A stretch of 64,000 bases of DNA from Brasenia schreberi (GCA_036023115.1 JAYKKT010000064.1:2653001-2717000); one strand, 5' to 3'. Shown: positions 45,996 through 59,700, counted from the stretch's first letter. Made by a program: numbers and translations. The notes: generated from the sequence alone by a model not told the origin.

Positions 45996-46889
45996 ATGGA
46001 TTACAAAAATTATGAGCATTGCTTTGGGGCGTCCCCTCCTAGCGACGTGCTGCAGAGCCCGAATGCAGTAAGAAGTAAGCAAGGGCCACTACATTTTCGC
46101 CCGAATGTAGTGAATCAATTGCAGAGAGGGTTCCCACATCATGAACGGGTGTGGGTAAAGAAGTTAGTCCCGCTACATTGCCGCCCGAATGTAGTGAAAA
46201 ATTTTCAGAGAGGGTCTCCGCATTTTTATTATGGACGGATGCAGGGGGTAAGGAAGCTAGTCCTAGATAATAAGATTCGTATTGGTTCTTGGAATATCGG
46301 AACATTATCGGGTAAGCTAATGGAGGTGGTAGATACTATGATTCGGAGAAAGATTCATATTCTATGTTTACAAGAGACAAAATGGGTTGGAGAAAAAGCA
46401 AAGGAGATAGAGGATACATGTTTTAAATTATGGTACTCAGGTAAAGAAAAGGCCCGAAACGGAGTTGGTATTATCATAAATAAAGATTTAAAGGAGAGTG
46501 GAGTAGACATACAACGATATGGTGACCGAATCATGACATTGAAATTAGTGTTAGGAGTAGAGGTTTTGAATATAGTTTGTGCTTACGCACCCCAAGTAGG
46601 ACTAGAAGATAGTATAAAGACAGTTTTTTGGGAAGAGTTAGATAAGGTGTTTCAAAAGATTCCACAAAGGGAGATGATTTGTTTAGGAGGAGATTTAAAT
46701 GGACATGTTGGTAAAGAGGCATTAGGATATCAAGGGATTCATGGAAACTTTGGTTATGGGGATATAAACGAGGAAGGTAGGGAGATTTTAAATTTTGCTA
46801 TGGCATTTGATCTCTTTATAGTCAATACAATCTTCAAAAAACGAGATGAACATTTAATTACTTATAAGAGTGGCTTATCACAAACATAA
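45996..46889 (+). pseudogene. LINE copy B N-terminal and apurinic-type endonuclease domain
   Basis: 297 codons from ATGGATTACAAAAATTATG. Residues 98-104 SWNIGTL, 126-130 QETKW, 231-237 GGDLNGH and the terminal HLITYKSG are the metal-binding and catalytic blocks of exonuclease-endonuclease-phosphatase nickases. The first about 90 residues include a repeated motif (RPNVV...QRG..PH at 35-48 and 63-76). The frame ends at a TAA where IDYF would follow, and one extra A 20 bp later shifts the frame. Confidence 0.9.
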
Positions 46890-49128
46890 ATTGATTACTT
46901 TATTTGTAGAAAAAAAAGATAGAGCGTGTTGTAAAGATTGTAAGGTAATTCCAGGAGAAAACTTAACCACCCAACATCGACTTTTAGTTATGGATTTACA
47001 AATAAAAAAATGGACAAAGAAGAAAAGAGTGCATCGAGCTATTCAGACTAAATGGTGGAACCTCAAAAGCGAGAAAGAAGATATATTTAAACAGAAAGTC
47101 CTTCAAGGAGATGTTTGGAATTATGTTGGCACACCCTCTGATATGTGGAACAATATGGCTATACATATTAGGAAAGTGGTGAAAGATGTGTTAGGGGTAT
47201 CTAAGGGAGGTGTACCGGCACAAAAAGAAGCTTGGTGGTGGAGTGAAGTAGTACAAAATAAAATCAAGGCAAAGAAGGCATGTTACAAATTACATTATGC
47301 TAAGAAAACTACTGAAACTTTAGAAGCTTATAAGAAAGCAAAGAAGGAAGCAAAAAAGGCCGTTAGTGAAGCAAAAGCTAAGATTTGGGAGGACTTATAT
47401 AAAAAAACTCAACTCAAAAGAGGGTGAAAGAGATATTTTTAGGATAGCTAGGGCTAGAGATAAGAAACTAAAGATCTTAATTATATTAGATGCATAAAAG
47501 ATGAGGATGAAAAAATTCTAGTGGCAAATGATGATATAAGAAATAGATGGAAAAACTATTTTTATAATCTTTTTAATGAAAATAAAGATGTTAGTATTAG
47601 TTTAGGAGATTTAGCCAAGTCAGAAAAGTATATAAACCACAATTTCTACTGACGTATTCAAAAGAATGAAGTCAAAGAGGCTCTTAAACATATGAAGAGT
47701 GGTAAATCGGTAGGACCAGATAATATTCCTATAGAAGTTTGGAAAATACTAGGAGAAATAGGAATCACTTGGCTCACAAGACTATTTAATGAAATATGGA
47801 AAAACCAAAAGATGCCCGAGGAATGGAGAGCAAGTACACTTATACCCATATATAAGAACAAGGGAGACATTCAAAATTGTGCGAATTATCGAGGTATCAA
47901 GTTAATGAGTCATACTATGAAATTATGGGAAAGAATTATCGAACGTAGGTTAAGACAAGTATCAAGTACAATAGAGAATCAATTTGGATTTATGCCAGGT
48001 AGATCTACTATTGAAGCGATTCACCTTTTGAGACGTCTTATGGAATATTTTAGAGCAAAAAAGAAAGACCTTCACATGATATTTATTGATCTAGAAAAAG
48101 CTTATGATAGGGTACCGAGGGAGGTTCTTTGGAAAACTTTGGAAAAAAGAGGTATCCCATTGACATATATTAACCTTATAAGAGACATGTATGATGGTGC
48201 AAAAACATGTGTGAGGACTCATGAAGGAACGACATACTTCTTTGAAGTTAATGTTGGGTTACATCAAGGATCAACTTTAAGTCCATACTTATTTATAATG
48301 GTGATGGATGAGTTAACAAAACATATTCAAGATGAAGTACCTTGGTGTATGTTATTTGCAGATGACATTGTATTAGTGGAGGAGTCCAAGGAAAAAGTTA
48401 ATAGAAAATTGGAACTATGGAGAGAAACATTAGAAAACAAAGGCCTCCGACTTAGTAGAACAAAGACAGAATATATGGAATGTAAGTTTGATCATTTGGC
48501 TACTTCAGAGGACATAGAAATTAAAATTGGCACACATTGCATTCCCCAAAAGGAAAGTTTTAAATACCTAGGATCAATTTTTCAAAGTGATGGAAGAATT
48601 GATGGAGATGTTACACATAGAATTAATGCTGGTTGGTTAAAATGGAGAGGAGCATCAGGTATTCTTTGTGATAAGAAGATACCATTTAAATTAAAAGGTA
48701 AATATTATAGAGCAGCAATTAGGCCTGCCATGTTTTATGGTTATGAGTGTTGGGCAGTTAATCATCAACATGTACAAAAGATGTCTGTGACAGAAATGAA
48801 GATGTTGAGATAGATGAGTGGTCATACAAGAAAAGACCGTATACATAATGAGGTTATTAGAAACAAATTAGGAGTGGCACCAATAGAGGATAAAATGAGA
48901 GAACATCGTTTAAGATGGTTTGGACATATAGAAAGAAGATCAAAAGAAGAACCTGTAAGAAGGTTAGAAAAACTAAATTTGGAAAGTATTAAAAGAGGTA
49001 GAGGACGACCACAAAAGTGTTGGAAAGAAACAATAAAGAATGATCTAGCTTATTGGGAGTTAACTGCTAACATGGCACACGATAGGGATCTGTGGAAACA
49101 AAGAATCCATGTAGCCGACCCCGTCTAG
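46870..49128 (+). pseudogene. LINE copy B reverse transcriptase and C-terminal domain
   Basis: Segments 46870-47427, 47692-48813 and 48814-49128. In the RT core (47692 on) residues 131-141 [11 protein letters not shown], 189-198 [10 protein letters not shown] and 222-225 FADD are the catalytic blocks. The C-terminal part has [17 protein letters not shown] and ends [12 protein letters not shown] at 48811 replaces the Trp codon of copy A. A TGA near 47649 and an extra A near 47401 are further breaks. Confidence 0.92.
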
Positions 49129-49178
49129 TATGGGAAAAGGCTTAGTTGTTGTTGTTGTTGTTGTATTGAATCTGTGCC

Positions 49179-51940
49179 AGATATAACCCACTGATCTATT
49201 CAATGCCTTCTGATTATTAAAAATCCTTAAGAAAGATTGAGCAAACGCTCAGAAGGTTTTATAAGAAAGACTGAGCAAACTTTAGAATGTTTCATCATAC
49301 AGAGTGAGGAAAGGAGGGCAGCAGGACCTGTATTTTGTTTCCCCGTTTCCCTTAAAATTAAAATATTCTGGGTGTTTCTTGCTGTTTGTTGAAGTATCAT
49401 TTTCTTATTTTTGCTGTCAAACACCAGGGGGGAAAAATTTCCTGGTCTTCATTTGTCCATTCACTCCACTATAAGATCTAGACAACATTCCCCATGAGCA
49501 TTCATATAGATTGAAGAAAGGAAAGCAGCGGGACCTGTATCTTGTTTCACAATCCAACTAGAATTATGGAATTCTGGGTGTTTCTTCCTGATTCTTCAAG
49601 TGTCATTATCCCATTGTTGCTAGTAAAACAGCCGGATAAAAATATTTCTTGGTCTGAGTTTGTCCATTGACTTCATTGTATGATCTAGATAACAGGTTAT
49701 ATATGTATATATCTCAATGCAGAATGTTATTATTGCATATAAAGAAGCTTTACTTGTTTGTCTTTTGACTCTGATTCTTATTTCTTGATGTCTTTGAAAC
49801 TCTTATGCTGAGTGACTGAGTCATGCCTTTCTTATTATTAGCATTTAACTAAAAAAAGATGGACAAAATTTCTCTTTGTTATAATTATTTACTTTTTTTT
49901 TTGTTACAAGAGGAGGCTGAAACCTAACACACACATGCACCCTGAGGGTGTCGAACTCCCCACCAGCAGCAACTGTGCCCTGTTGTTGAGCTAATGCTCT
50001 TGGTGCAGATTTAAGTTTTTATATAAAGGTTCAGGAGTGTTATTCTCTAATGATAATAACTTTGAAGAGTTTAGGTCTTAACTAAAACGAGCGAGACGTT
50101 TCAGATGGTCGTTCGTATCCACCATCACGTCGTGTCAAACGAGTCTTTGCAAAATAGACGTTGGCGCTGTGCAATATTTAAAGGGGAGGGAACTTTTGTC
50201 AATTAAGCACAAGCGTAAAATGGAGGAGCGAAAAGGGCACTCCGAAAATTGTAGGGGTTTCTGTCAGCAACAACATGATTTCTCACGCTGGTGGCTGAGA
50301 ATTTACCTATTCCGGGATCTGGTTTTCATACTACGAACCCTATGGAATCTCCAGAATTCGCTGAGTGATGCTCGTTTGGTCGGGGAAATTAGCGTCGGTT
50401 TTCCTTTCTTTTTGGAGGTTAAATTGATGTCGTTTCTTCCCTTATCTCCTCTCCTCGCTTCTCCGTTGGGTTTCCGAGGCAATTGCTCGACCATGATTAG
50501 GGAAGGGTAGACGTTTGGGAAATGCGGATGGACAATCCCAATCCTGGATGAATTGGATTTGATGGATGAGAATGGCGGGCGTCGTTGGGTTGTGAGAGTC
50601 GCGACAGAGCCACAGAAACCTGGACGAGTTGATGGATTCGGCGTGATCTAGTCCTGACCGGAGTTGCACACGGTATCTATCAAGTGAGTTCTCTGTGGTC
50701 CTTGTTCTGGAGATCCTTTCGTACGCTATATGAAGAATGCTGCGGCATCGGTAAATTACGGCTTCACTATTTAAAGTCTGTCTCTGGGTCTCTTGGAATC
50801 GATTTTAAATGAAATGCTACAATGTAAAGAATGTGAATCAGTTTTTTCCCATTTTCTGAATAAGAAGGATGTAAATAGTTGGTATGCTTGCAACGCCTTC
50901 CTCTCAACGTGCTTGATGTTTCACATGTCGTAAGCTACTGCTGAATGGATTGGCCTAGCCTTTTGCAAACAATAATTTTCTTCTACAATCTCCTTCTGTT
51001 GAATTTTGCAATCGGTAGCTTATCTGTAGCAAAATTTTACCAAATACAACTACTTTGGATCTTGCATTGGTTATTGAAATCTTATGATAAGTGTTCCTAA
51101 TGGAAAAGCTACCTGTGGGATCTTGATTTAGACAGAACACGGCTTTCATATCAGCAATAGATGATTCACAAGCACGATCAAACTAATGTGGTATTAGGAT
51201 GATGCCACAATGGTGTTGATCTGTAGTTGCCTTGAGAAGGAAGAAGGTAAGTAAACTCTTATTCAGGCAGGTTATTCTCGATTGATCCCAAGATTTTTAA
51301 CGTCTCTGCTGTCTCATTGTACATTATTTGATTTGATTTTCCCACTTTCACTACAGGGCCTTTCTGTAAATCTGAATGTGATTACTTTCTGTGGTTTGAA
51401 TTTGAGAATGAGAGGGTTGCCCTAAGGGAGGAAGTGCCGTTTCGAGTAGATCTTGCAGTATAATTGAGCCTAAAATCAGCATCAAATTAGAAGTGGTTGC
51501 TTCAAGCCTTCAATATCTAGCCATCCTTTCCAACTCTCTTCATCTGTAGCTAGTGTAAAAATTGAGATTCTAGAACATTCCCTTATCTTGTCATTTTGTA
51601 AGTTTTGCAATTTGATAGGTTGTTTTTCTTTTGATTTTTGTTGTGTATTAATAAGCCATATTCAATAATGTTTGTATGCATTGTGGACAAATCTTAATGC
51701 CCTTGACAAGGTTGTTGACATCAATGTTATCTGCTCTTATGGAACATCAAACATTTCACTCAGTAAATTCTGGTTGATTATTCAAAAGGCTAGACACAAC
51801 TTTATGATTAGTATGCACAAATGTTCTGGGATTTGTTCAATGAACAACTTTCATTTGAACAATTGAGACATTCCTACAAACTAAAACATCAGATTGTACT
51901 AGAATAGTTTTCAAACAGTACATGTTTATATAATTTATGA
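49179..51940. other. Spacer, possible unidentified transcription unit near 50100-50700
   Basis: A SINE-like element lies at 49897-50010. From about 50050 to 50700 the sequence is richer in CpG and less AT-biased, with a 113-codon frame (50169-50510) that resembles nothing known to me. This could be the first exon of an unrecognised or non-coding transcript. The rest is AT-rich. Confidence 0.35.
49897..50010 (-). repeat. tRNA-derived SINE-like element with poly-A tail
   Basis: On the minus strand it has an A-box-like TTAGCTCAACAACAGGG, a B-box-like GGGAGTTCGACACC, and an end CAGCCTCCTCTTGTAACAAAAAAAAAA. The 3' words match the end of the 18310-18416 element (TCCCTTTGTAACAAAAAG). Confidence 0.65.
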
Positions 51941-51953
51941 TATTTGTGAACAA

Positions 51954-52253
51954 GCAAATTAGGAGTGGCAGATGATAAAATAAGTAAAAATCATTGAAGA
52001 TGATTTGGACACGTGGAAAGGTAATCAAAAGCAACCAAAAGAAGCTCAAGTAAGAAGGTGTGAGAAACTAGATAGTGAATATTTTAAGAGAGGAAGAGGA
52101 AGACCATGAAAAGGGAAACAATAAAAAATGATATCTAGCTTTTGTTGAGTTGTTAGCATGGAACAAGACCGAATACTATGGAAACAGAATCCATATAGCC
52201 AACTCCATCTAATATGGGAAAAGGCTTATTTGCTATTTGTTTGATGTTTTGTG
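51954..52253 (+). mobile_element. Diverged 5'-truncated RTE LINE (300 bp)
   Basis: It matches the LINE 3' end from GCAAATTAGGAGTGGCA through AAGAGAGGAAGAGGAAGACCA to CCATCTAATATGGGAAAAGGCTTATTTG, but it is clearly more diverged than the other copies. The 13-bp duplication TATTTGTGAACAA flanks it (51941-51953 and 52254-52266). Confidence 0.88.
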
Positions 52254-52266
52254 TATTTGTGAACAA

Positions 52267-54087
52267 CTTTTCCCTGTCCCTTGATGAGGCAAGCTAGGGA
52301 TACCCTCTATTGAGATTCTAAACCGACTCAACGAGACCAACCTAGGATAATGCAACCTGCAATTGTAGTAAAATATTAGACTGTTGGGATTTTCATATGC
52401 ATTCTTCTTGCATTTCTATAGTTGTCTCTTGTTTCTTCTTGTTCACTCTAAAGGGATGTCCTTGATTTCAATTGAATCCAAGAACCCTTTCCTAGCTGTC
52501 ACATCTGTCCCTTTACAATTGAAGTTGAGATTTCGATCTTGTAAGACATCAACAGTAATTGATGACTGTACCTGCAACCTCCTATAATTGCTGCAAGCTT
52601 AAAACGAGGACTTTTAGAGTTTATATAACTTTATACCACAAGGTGGTCGCATCAAATGACTTGTTGAGCCCCTCTTCTGATAATCAGTGGTCCCTGAATA
52701 ACTGAAAGTATAAGCTATAGATGCACAAGCAACCTTATAATATGCTTTTCCAAAGAAGATATTATTGTGGACAATAAGTTTGCTAGGCCTATAGAAAGAG
52801 TGACTCAAAGCAAAGAACATTATCCTGAGGATTGAGGAAGCTACTAGTTCACAAACTCCCCAGTGACCCAGTCTAAAGAAATTAAGAATAGATACCCCAA
52901 GTTCACCCATATTATTGGTAAAATCTCTTCTGCATAATGGTTTGTCAAACGGTGAATGTAAGGTAAATTTGGAAGTTGATGCATGTGTTCAAGACAATTT
53001 TCAGTGTCAGAAAGTAAAGCATACTGGAGGAATGCATTCAATATATTTACACTGTGCGTCCTCCGATAATTTGTTTGAGAATTTAGTGAGGTTGCAACCA
53101 AAGTCTTAATGAAACATGCAAAGTTTCACATATTCTTTACAGGCTAAACATGTGAGAACCGATTCATAGGGAAAAGGGTGTCATAAAAAGCTGACACAAT
53201 TTGCAAAGGTTCATTCTAGCAGCTTGCTAGTCTTAAGTTTGAAGCTGATCGGATTAAATCTGTTTTGGCTCTTCAACTGGCACCTATCTTGCTTCTTGTG
53301 AGTGTTCTGGGAAGGTCGATCCATCTCCATGCTTGATTTTGGAACTAGTAGCATCACGGAAAGAAAGTGTTACGAAAGAGGATCTTTGGGGGGGGGGGCG
53401 ACCTTTTGGTCTTTTGTATGTGCCTTCTCCTGAAATAGTTGACATAGTTATTCAGTACCAACCGATGAAACTGAATCTACAAAACAAGATACAAAAATGC
53501 TTACATATTTCCATCCCAGACATTGATGACAGCCATTGATATCAGCAACAGTATGTAAACCCGTCATCAATGCTTTGTCCTCTAAAATGCCTTCTGTCAC
53601 ATTCACTCTGTAGCACAAGGGAAAAAAAGGTTAGCATCTAGGTGTCATTGCAATTGTTCCATGGTCAGGAGTGATGGTCATGCAGTGGCTGAAGCATGCA
53701 CGCAGCATATAGAACAGTGTTTTCGTTATGCATGGCCGACACCCCACCAAGCACGCTATGCATCGCCCCCATGGGGCAATTGTAGAAGAGTTAGCTTTAA
53801 AATGATGCATTAAGCTTAATAATGTGTACCATAGGGAATGAGCATCCTCTTTGCATATCTTTCTGCATTTATATCCTCCGGCATCTTCTTTTCAGGGATT
53901 GAAATCTTCCGGTAATAATATCATCGGTGTGAGCAAGGTGGCATTGGTACTCAATTCCCATCACTCCCTCGATTTCTTTTAACCCCGAAAGACCCGATCT
54001 CTGCAATCCCACCAAGCTAAAGAAAATTTCGGTATGAATATTCATGCGATGTAAATCTTAATAACGCAAATCCAATGGCGTCACGGA

Positions 54088-54132
<45 letters not shown>

Positions 54133-56745
54133 TGTCTTGGGAGTTGAAACAGAGTGGAAAGGAGAACCCCCTTCATTTCATTCTGGCACGTTGAGGCAAC
54201 TCGCCCATGCACTCGCAGAAGCTGCTGCTCACCAGAAGGGCCACAACACAGAAGCTCTCTCGAGAGAGAGAGAGAGTCGGAGGAAGAATAAGATACGAGG
54301 GACTAACCTCCCTCGAGAGTCAATGTCCTTTAGGAGGCAAGTTGAGTCCTTAGTTCTCATCGAACAAGTACCTTTGAGAGAATAGTCACGACAATTCCGG
54401 GTTAAAAATCAGGAACCATTCCCATTTCATGTTATTTTAGGATGGCAATGGGGTTGGGTGCGAACAACTAGATGTGATCGCAATTGATATGTTTCTCATT
54501 GATATGATTCTTAGTGCATTGGGGATTAGATACGTACAACTATCCAAGAACTAACTATGGGATGACTTTGATGAGAATTAGAGTTTTAGTGAATTTTTCA
54601 ATATCACCGTGATCCATTCCATAGCTTGCTTCGGTTTGATTGTTTTCTTGCATGTGTCAATGTTGGGGAAGAGAGTAATTACATCCTAAGTGACTCCTCA
54701 GGTAATTCTTGGAATTAACACATGCATTCCAACTAGTGGTTAATATGAATTTTCTTTTCATATTTGCTACTCGTTTGCTGGGAAAAGCTCATTATTGCCA
54801 TAATTGCTCGGGTTGTTGATGTGCATGTTTCCACAATGGGTGCTTCTTAAAAAATGCTATTTTTACACATGCATGTATATATAGAGAGTGGAAGCGACTA
54901 GAAAATCTTTCATGTGGACATTTCTTGATCATTACGGTCATCCATGCGATCAATCAAATAGTATTAATCAAAACACCCATTATGTATCACATTTAATGCA
55001 TGATATCAATTTTCATGTAAATGTTGATGAATAGCTTGATATGTGTCATTCATACGATCGGCTAGTGAAATTTGGCATGAAAGAGTGTCTAGCAACTCTC
55101 AGTTTTTCTATATTATATAGAGAGAGCTATTAGACAACCTCCTATGGTAGACATTTGTGTGTGTGTGTGTGTGTGTGTCTTGATGAAATTTCTGAAATGA
55201 TTGTAGTAAAGAACAATGCCAGTATCATTCAATGAGATGCAGTGCATTCCTCATCTACGATACTTAGAAGCATCAAGTGTATTGATTTACTTTTAAGAAC
55301 ATTGGTGTCTATGACACTTAATCTGGCTGAATATAAATTTGTCATGTGCCGTTATACATGAAGTAACTGGTATCAGCTAGCTCATAGATGGCTAAACGTA
55401 AATGTAGACTTGGCCGGTTCCTAACCGCCAAGCAAAACCGAACTGGTTGAATCCGGAACTGGTGAAATCTCTCAGTTCCGGTTTCACTTTTTATAAAGTC
55501 AGAACCGATGTTTCCACTCCCCTCCCCCACCGGTGGATATCCACTTCAACCCGCCCTATAGTGGTGTGGGGTCTGATGAGTCAATCCAATTCTGTGCAAC
55601 GTGGGTGTGGGAGGGTGCGGGTCGCTGCACCCCGTCCTGCTGTCATCCCTCTAACTGTTTGTTCTAGTTTTTTCTTAAATTTTTTAATAAAATGATCGAT
55701 TCCAAACTCACACCGAAACTGCTTGGAAACCAACTGTTCTGAAACCATATCCAAAATCAACACCGACACCGGGCCGATTCGATTATGGACTAACCGAAAC
55801 CTGGGCATATATGATAACTGGTACCAGCTAGCTCTAGCCCTGCCTCTGAGCTAGCTGATACAACCATCATTAGATCAAATTAAGCATTTCTGACTTTATC
55901 AGCTAGCTCATACCTAACCTGCTTCCACATTTCCATCTATACGGTAAACGGTATCATACTTTCATTATCGAAAAGAAAAGGTAAACTTGACATTACGGAG
56001 GTGGCACATCTGTAGCATCCTCCTTCTGAGCCTCCCGTGATTAAAGAACAACTGGACAACGGCATATTTATTAAAGGGTTGACTACAACGGGGGACAAAC
56101 TCTGGAGCGGATCGAGAGAGATGAGGCTCACCGAATTTCATAAACACTATTCTAGGTCTTCACGTAAGTCGTTTCGTCAACAGTATATTTTAAATCACGT
56201 TCCATCACGTTCCAATATTTTGAAGAGTTCAAATAAAAACTAGGAATCCTCAAGGGAGATGCAATAAGTCAAATTATTTTTTATGTTGCTCTTTGTGTTT
56301 TTCAGATCCTCAAGTAATATTTTCGAACCTTTCACGCGCAGGAGCAATAGGTCCTTGAAATTCTCCACTTCAACATAGTTTTTCTATATGCATGCATGAG
56401 ATAAACAAGAGATATATTTTCCTTCTTCTGTTATGTATTTTAAGAAAAGATGCAGCCGACTTCATTAATAATGACAATCGATATATTGCATGTATCATGC
56501 ATGCTGCAGAGGCAAGCATTCCAGATTGATTGAGACCCGGGTGCCTCTAAAACGAAGGCATATATGGATGGTGCTGTAGTTTTAAGAAGGGTTGAATCTT
56601 TCACTGGGGCGGTTCTGTCTTGCCTTCGTGTTGTAGACGATCACCGAGATCAATATTATCAATATCATGACCACAATCGTCCGGTCTTGAGAGAAAACTT
56701 CAATTAGTGATTAGTTCCAGCTGAATCTTTGGTGAAGTGAGAAAA
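52267..56745. other. Spacer upstream of the ferroportin gene
   Basis: No gene is recognised. A G run (53389-53398), an (AG)n tract (54092-54129), a GT run (55160-55178) and a CCGGTTC-rich stretch (55400-55800) are seen. Several short frames (52384, 53333, 54137) have no family likeness. The last about 200 bp before 56746 are the likely 5' UTR and promoter of the ferroportin gene. Confidence 0.5.
54092..54129. repeat. (AG)n microsatellite
   Basis: A pure AG run of about 38 bp. Confidence 0.95.
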
Positions 56746-59700
56746 ATGGAAGAGCTGGATCAGTCTCTTCTATCAGGAGAAGAGATTCCAAGTATCTTGG
56801 TTTTGCCACCTCCGCCTTCCCTTCTGAGGAAATTGTATCTTGGTCACTTCTTAGCTAGGTGGGGAACTAGGTAAGTTCTCTCTCTCTCACACACACACAC
56901 TTCGGGGTTGTGCTGGAAAATTTACCATTTAATTTTCTGTTTTGATGGTTCTTTTCATTAGCTAGGTTCCAGAAGCCGAAGTTCTCTGTTTCAAACTGAG
57001 AACAACTTCAACAAAGAGGGGAGATCTTTGAAATTGGAAAGGTTATAAGAGTTCGATAGGTCCAAGTCAGATTTGCACGGCGAAATATAAGACCTAAATT
57101 ATGTCACACCAGAATTCTCTAGCAATTTTAATATTTCATGTCAAGATTAACATGCCCTTTATGGATTGACGACGATCACTTCATTTGTGTACCTGTTCTC
57201 TTTCCTACAATTTCAAATTTTACTTGAGATCTATAATGTGTCATATCACATTAAGTTGGATGAAATTTACCTTCAAAAAAGTTTTCCTCTTTTAGTATGA
57301 ATCTAAAGGCTCTTGATGAATCAACTCCTCTTCTATTTGTTTCATCTTTTGCAGAATGTGGGAATTCTCTGTCGGCATATACATGATCAGTGTTTGGCCG
57401 GATTCTTTGCTCTTTGCAGCTTTATATGGTGTGGTAGAATCAGGTTCTGTCACTCTATTTGGTCCCATGATTGGAAACTGGGTTGACCGAACTTCGTACA
57501 CAGAGGTGGTTTCTTTCCATTCCCAGTTAATGCTTTCTATTTTTACGATATCACCTTTGGTTTGCCACTGCATGGTCTATGTTTGTGCCAAATTCTATCC
57601 TTGTGTATAACAGTGACCATTAATGCCCGCATGTTGTCACAATGAATCTAAAAAGCCAATCTTCTCACCTGCAGATTCTTCAGGTATGGTTATTGACCCA
57701 AAACGTGTCATTCATGGCTGCTGGTGGTGCAGTATTCATGCTACTCAATTATCATAATCTAAAGGCTGGTCAGTTTCCCATATTCATGGCACTTGTTACC
57801 TTAGTCAACTTCTCAGGAGCAGTAGGAGTTCTTTCAAGTCTTTCCGGTACAATTCTGGTTGAAAGAGAATGGTAATTGTTCCCATGTTCTACTTGTTCCT
57901 GAATGTCAAAATTGCATCTGTATCTTTCTTCTTGATCTGCATGCATCATAATGTGCATTATGACTTTGACTCATACAAGTTTAGTTATGTAGTTCTGCGT
58001 GATTATCTATTTGTGCTGTTGGTGCTTTGGCAAGATTATCAAAAAGAATGAATAAATATGTCCTAATGCACAATCTCGTAATGCAAATAGTGAAACTAAC
58101 ACAGAAGATTACAGTAGATTCTTTAATTTTTTGTAATATTCGTATTCATTTTTTGTAGTAATTCTGTTTTAGTTGTCATTGCAGGATAGTTGAGATATCA
58201 AATAATCAACCACCTGACTTTTTGGCTGAGTTAAATTCAGTGATCAGAAGAATTGATTTGAGCTGTAAACTACTGGCCCCTGTTGTTACAGGATTTATAA
58301 TGAGTTTCATATCAATTGGTGCATCATCAGTGGTTTTGTTACTCTGGAATATGCTGTCAGTTGTTTTGGAATATTGGCTTCTACTAGCTGTATATAAGGG
58401 CATTCCGACTTTAAATGAGCGCAACAAAATGAGGATTCAAGCGCCTTGTTCAAATAATTTAGCAAACTCGTGTCATGAGGAGGACAGGGGTTCACTCTCA
58501 CGAAAAGAGAACGCATTAGAAGCTGGAGGGTCTTCAGTAGAACGCTGGCATGAAAAAGTTTTTGATGTGATTTTGAAATCTCCTGCCATGGAAGCGTGGG
58601 TTGTCTACATCAAACAAGTAGTTGTACTTCCTGGAATTTCTTTAGCATTGCTTTATTTCACTGTCCTCAGGTGCTTAGATTTATTCCAGGTGTTAGTTCT
58701 TGTAATTGCTATTTCTTCCTTATTGTTCTGTAAGTAAATGCTTTCCAATTGAATTGTTAGTATTTGAACTGCCACTTTCTAAGGACGCTGATTCTTGTTT
58801 CTAGATACGTATTCATTTCTAGCATAGATCCTTCAGTAATACTAAGCCAATTGGTAGTTTGTGAATTGCCTTTCTGTCTGCTGATATTGTAAGATGATGA
58901 ATGATGTTTGATTACTGAAGCTTGCTGATGGGACATCATGATTCATGAATAACTTCTAAAAATTCATACTAAGATTGTTCCAATAAAAAATGGAAAGTTT
59001 CTGGCCTTGTTTCATTGGAGGATTTTGAGCTGTTCTGAAGCAGAAATCTCCTAGTTGGATATGTTTCGGTTACTTCTATTTGGCAGTTGATTGATAAGGA
59101 GCATCATATAACAAGGAGATGATTGGAACTATTGGAAATGTGACCCTTTTCGAGGAACATCCATTATACATTCACTTTCTTGACTTGGGATGGTATTAAG
59201 GTGTCTAAAATGAACAGTCAGCTAATTCTGAAGTTCTGCTGTTGATGCCCTCTCTGGACGAATGCTATGTGGTAATGCCATCAAACATCATGATTGTTTC
59301 CATGCATTTCAGGTAATCCAGATGGACAACTGCATTTCTGAATGAGCCCCAGAGCCACCATGTTTTCAAAATACGGAACCAAAACGAATCATGGTTTGGG
59401 GTTGTGCCAAGCTGAATGCCGTTCCTTGATTTGCAGTCATGCCCTTTGGCAGTGACTGTATGAGGATTATTGATTAAATGACTGAAACTCCCTTGAAACA
59501 ATTACTCCATATCTTGCTCATCTAAATCAATATGAGCCTTTGGTGCGTGAGAATCATGAGTGATTAAAGAACCAATATCTTCTAGATATTTGAGGTTTGC
59601 TGAATAAGATAGCAGTTTCATCTTCATCTTTGACGAAGGAAACTGCGTTTCTTTGCTTTATTTATTGTTTTTAACAAGATGTCAAGCTTATTGGCTACTG

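Larger units (their letters stand above)
45929..49164 (+). mobile_element. RTE-clade LINE, copy B (3236 bp, nearly complete, inactive)
   Basis: It is bounded by a perfect 14-bp duplication, ATTGAATCTGTGCC (45915-45928 and 49165-49178). It starts GGATAAAGGAGGAGGG, about 50 bp inside the 5' end seen in copy A, and ends GGCTTAG(TTG)n. The layout is endonuclease then RT, without a separate gag-like frame, and the short TTG-repeat tail fits plant RTE elements. It is the best-preserved copy in the window but has stops at 46887, about 47649 and 48811 and several 1-base shifts. Confidence 0.95.

Noticed and set aside
50169..50510. 113-codon + strand frame in a CpG-richer stretch
   Set aside because: No recognisable domain, and no splice structure that extends it could be established. 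Kept only as a possible unidentified transcription unit.
53120..53540. A frame with LDFGTSS that recalls the copia protease DSG/DTG motif
   Set aside because: Neighbouring GAG or integrase similarity is absent and frames are broken, so the likeness is probably chance.
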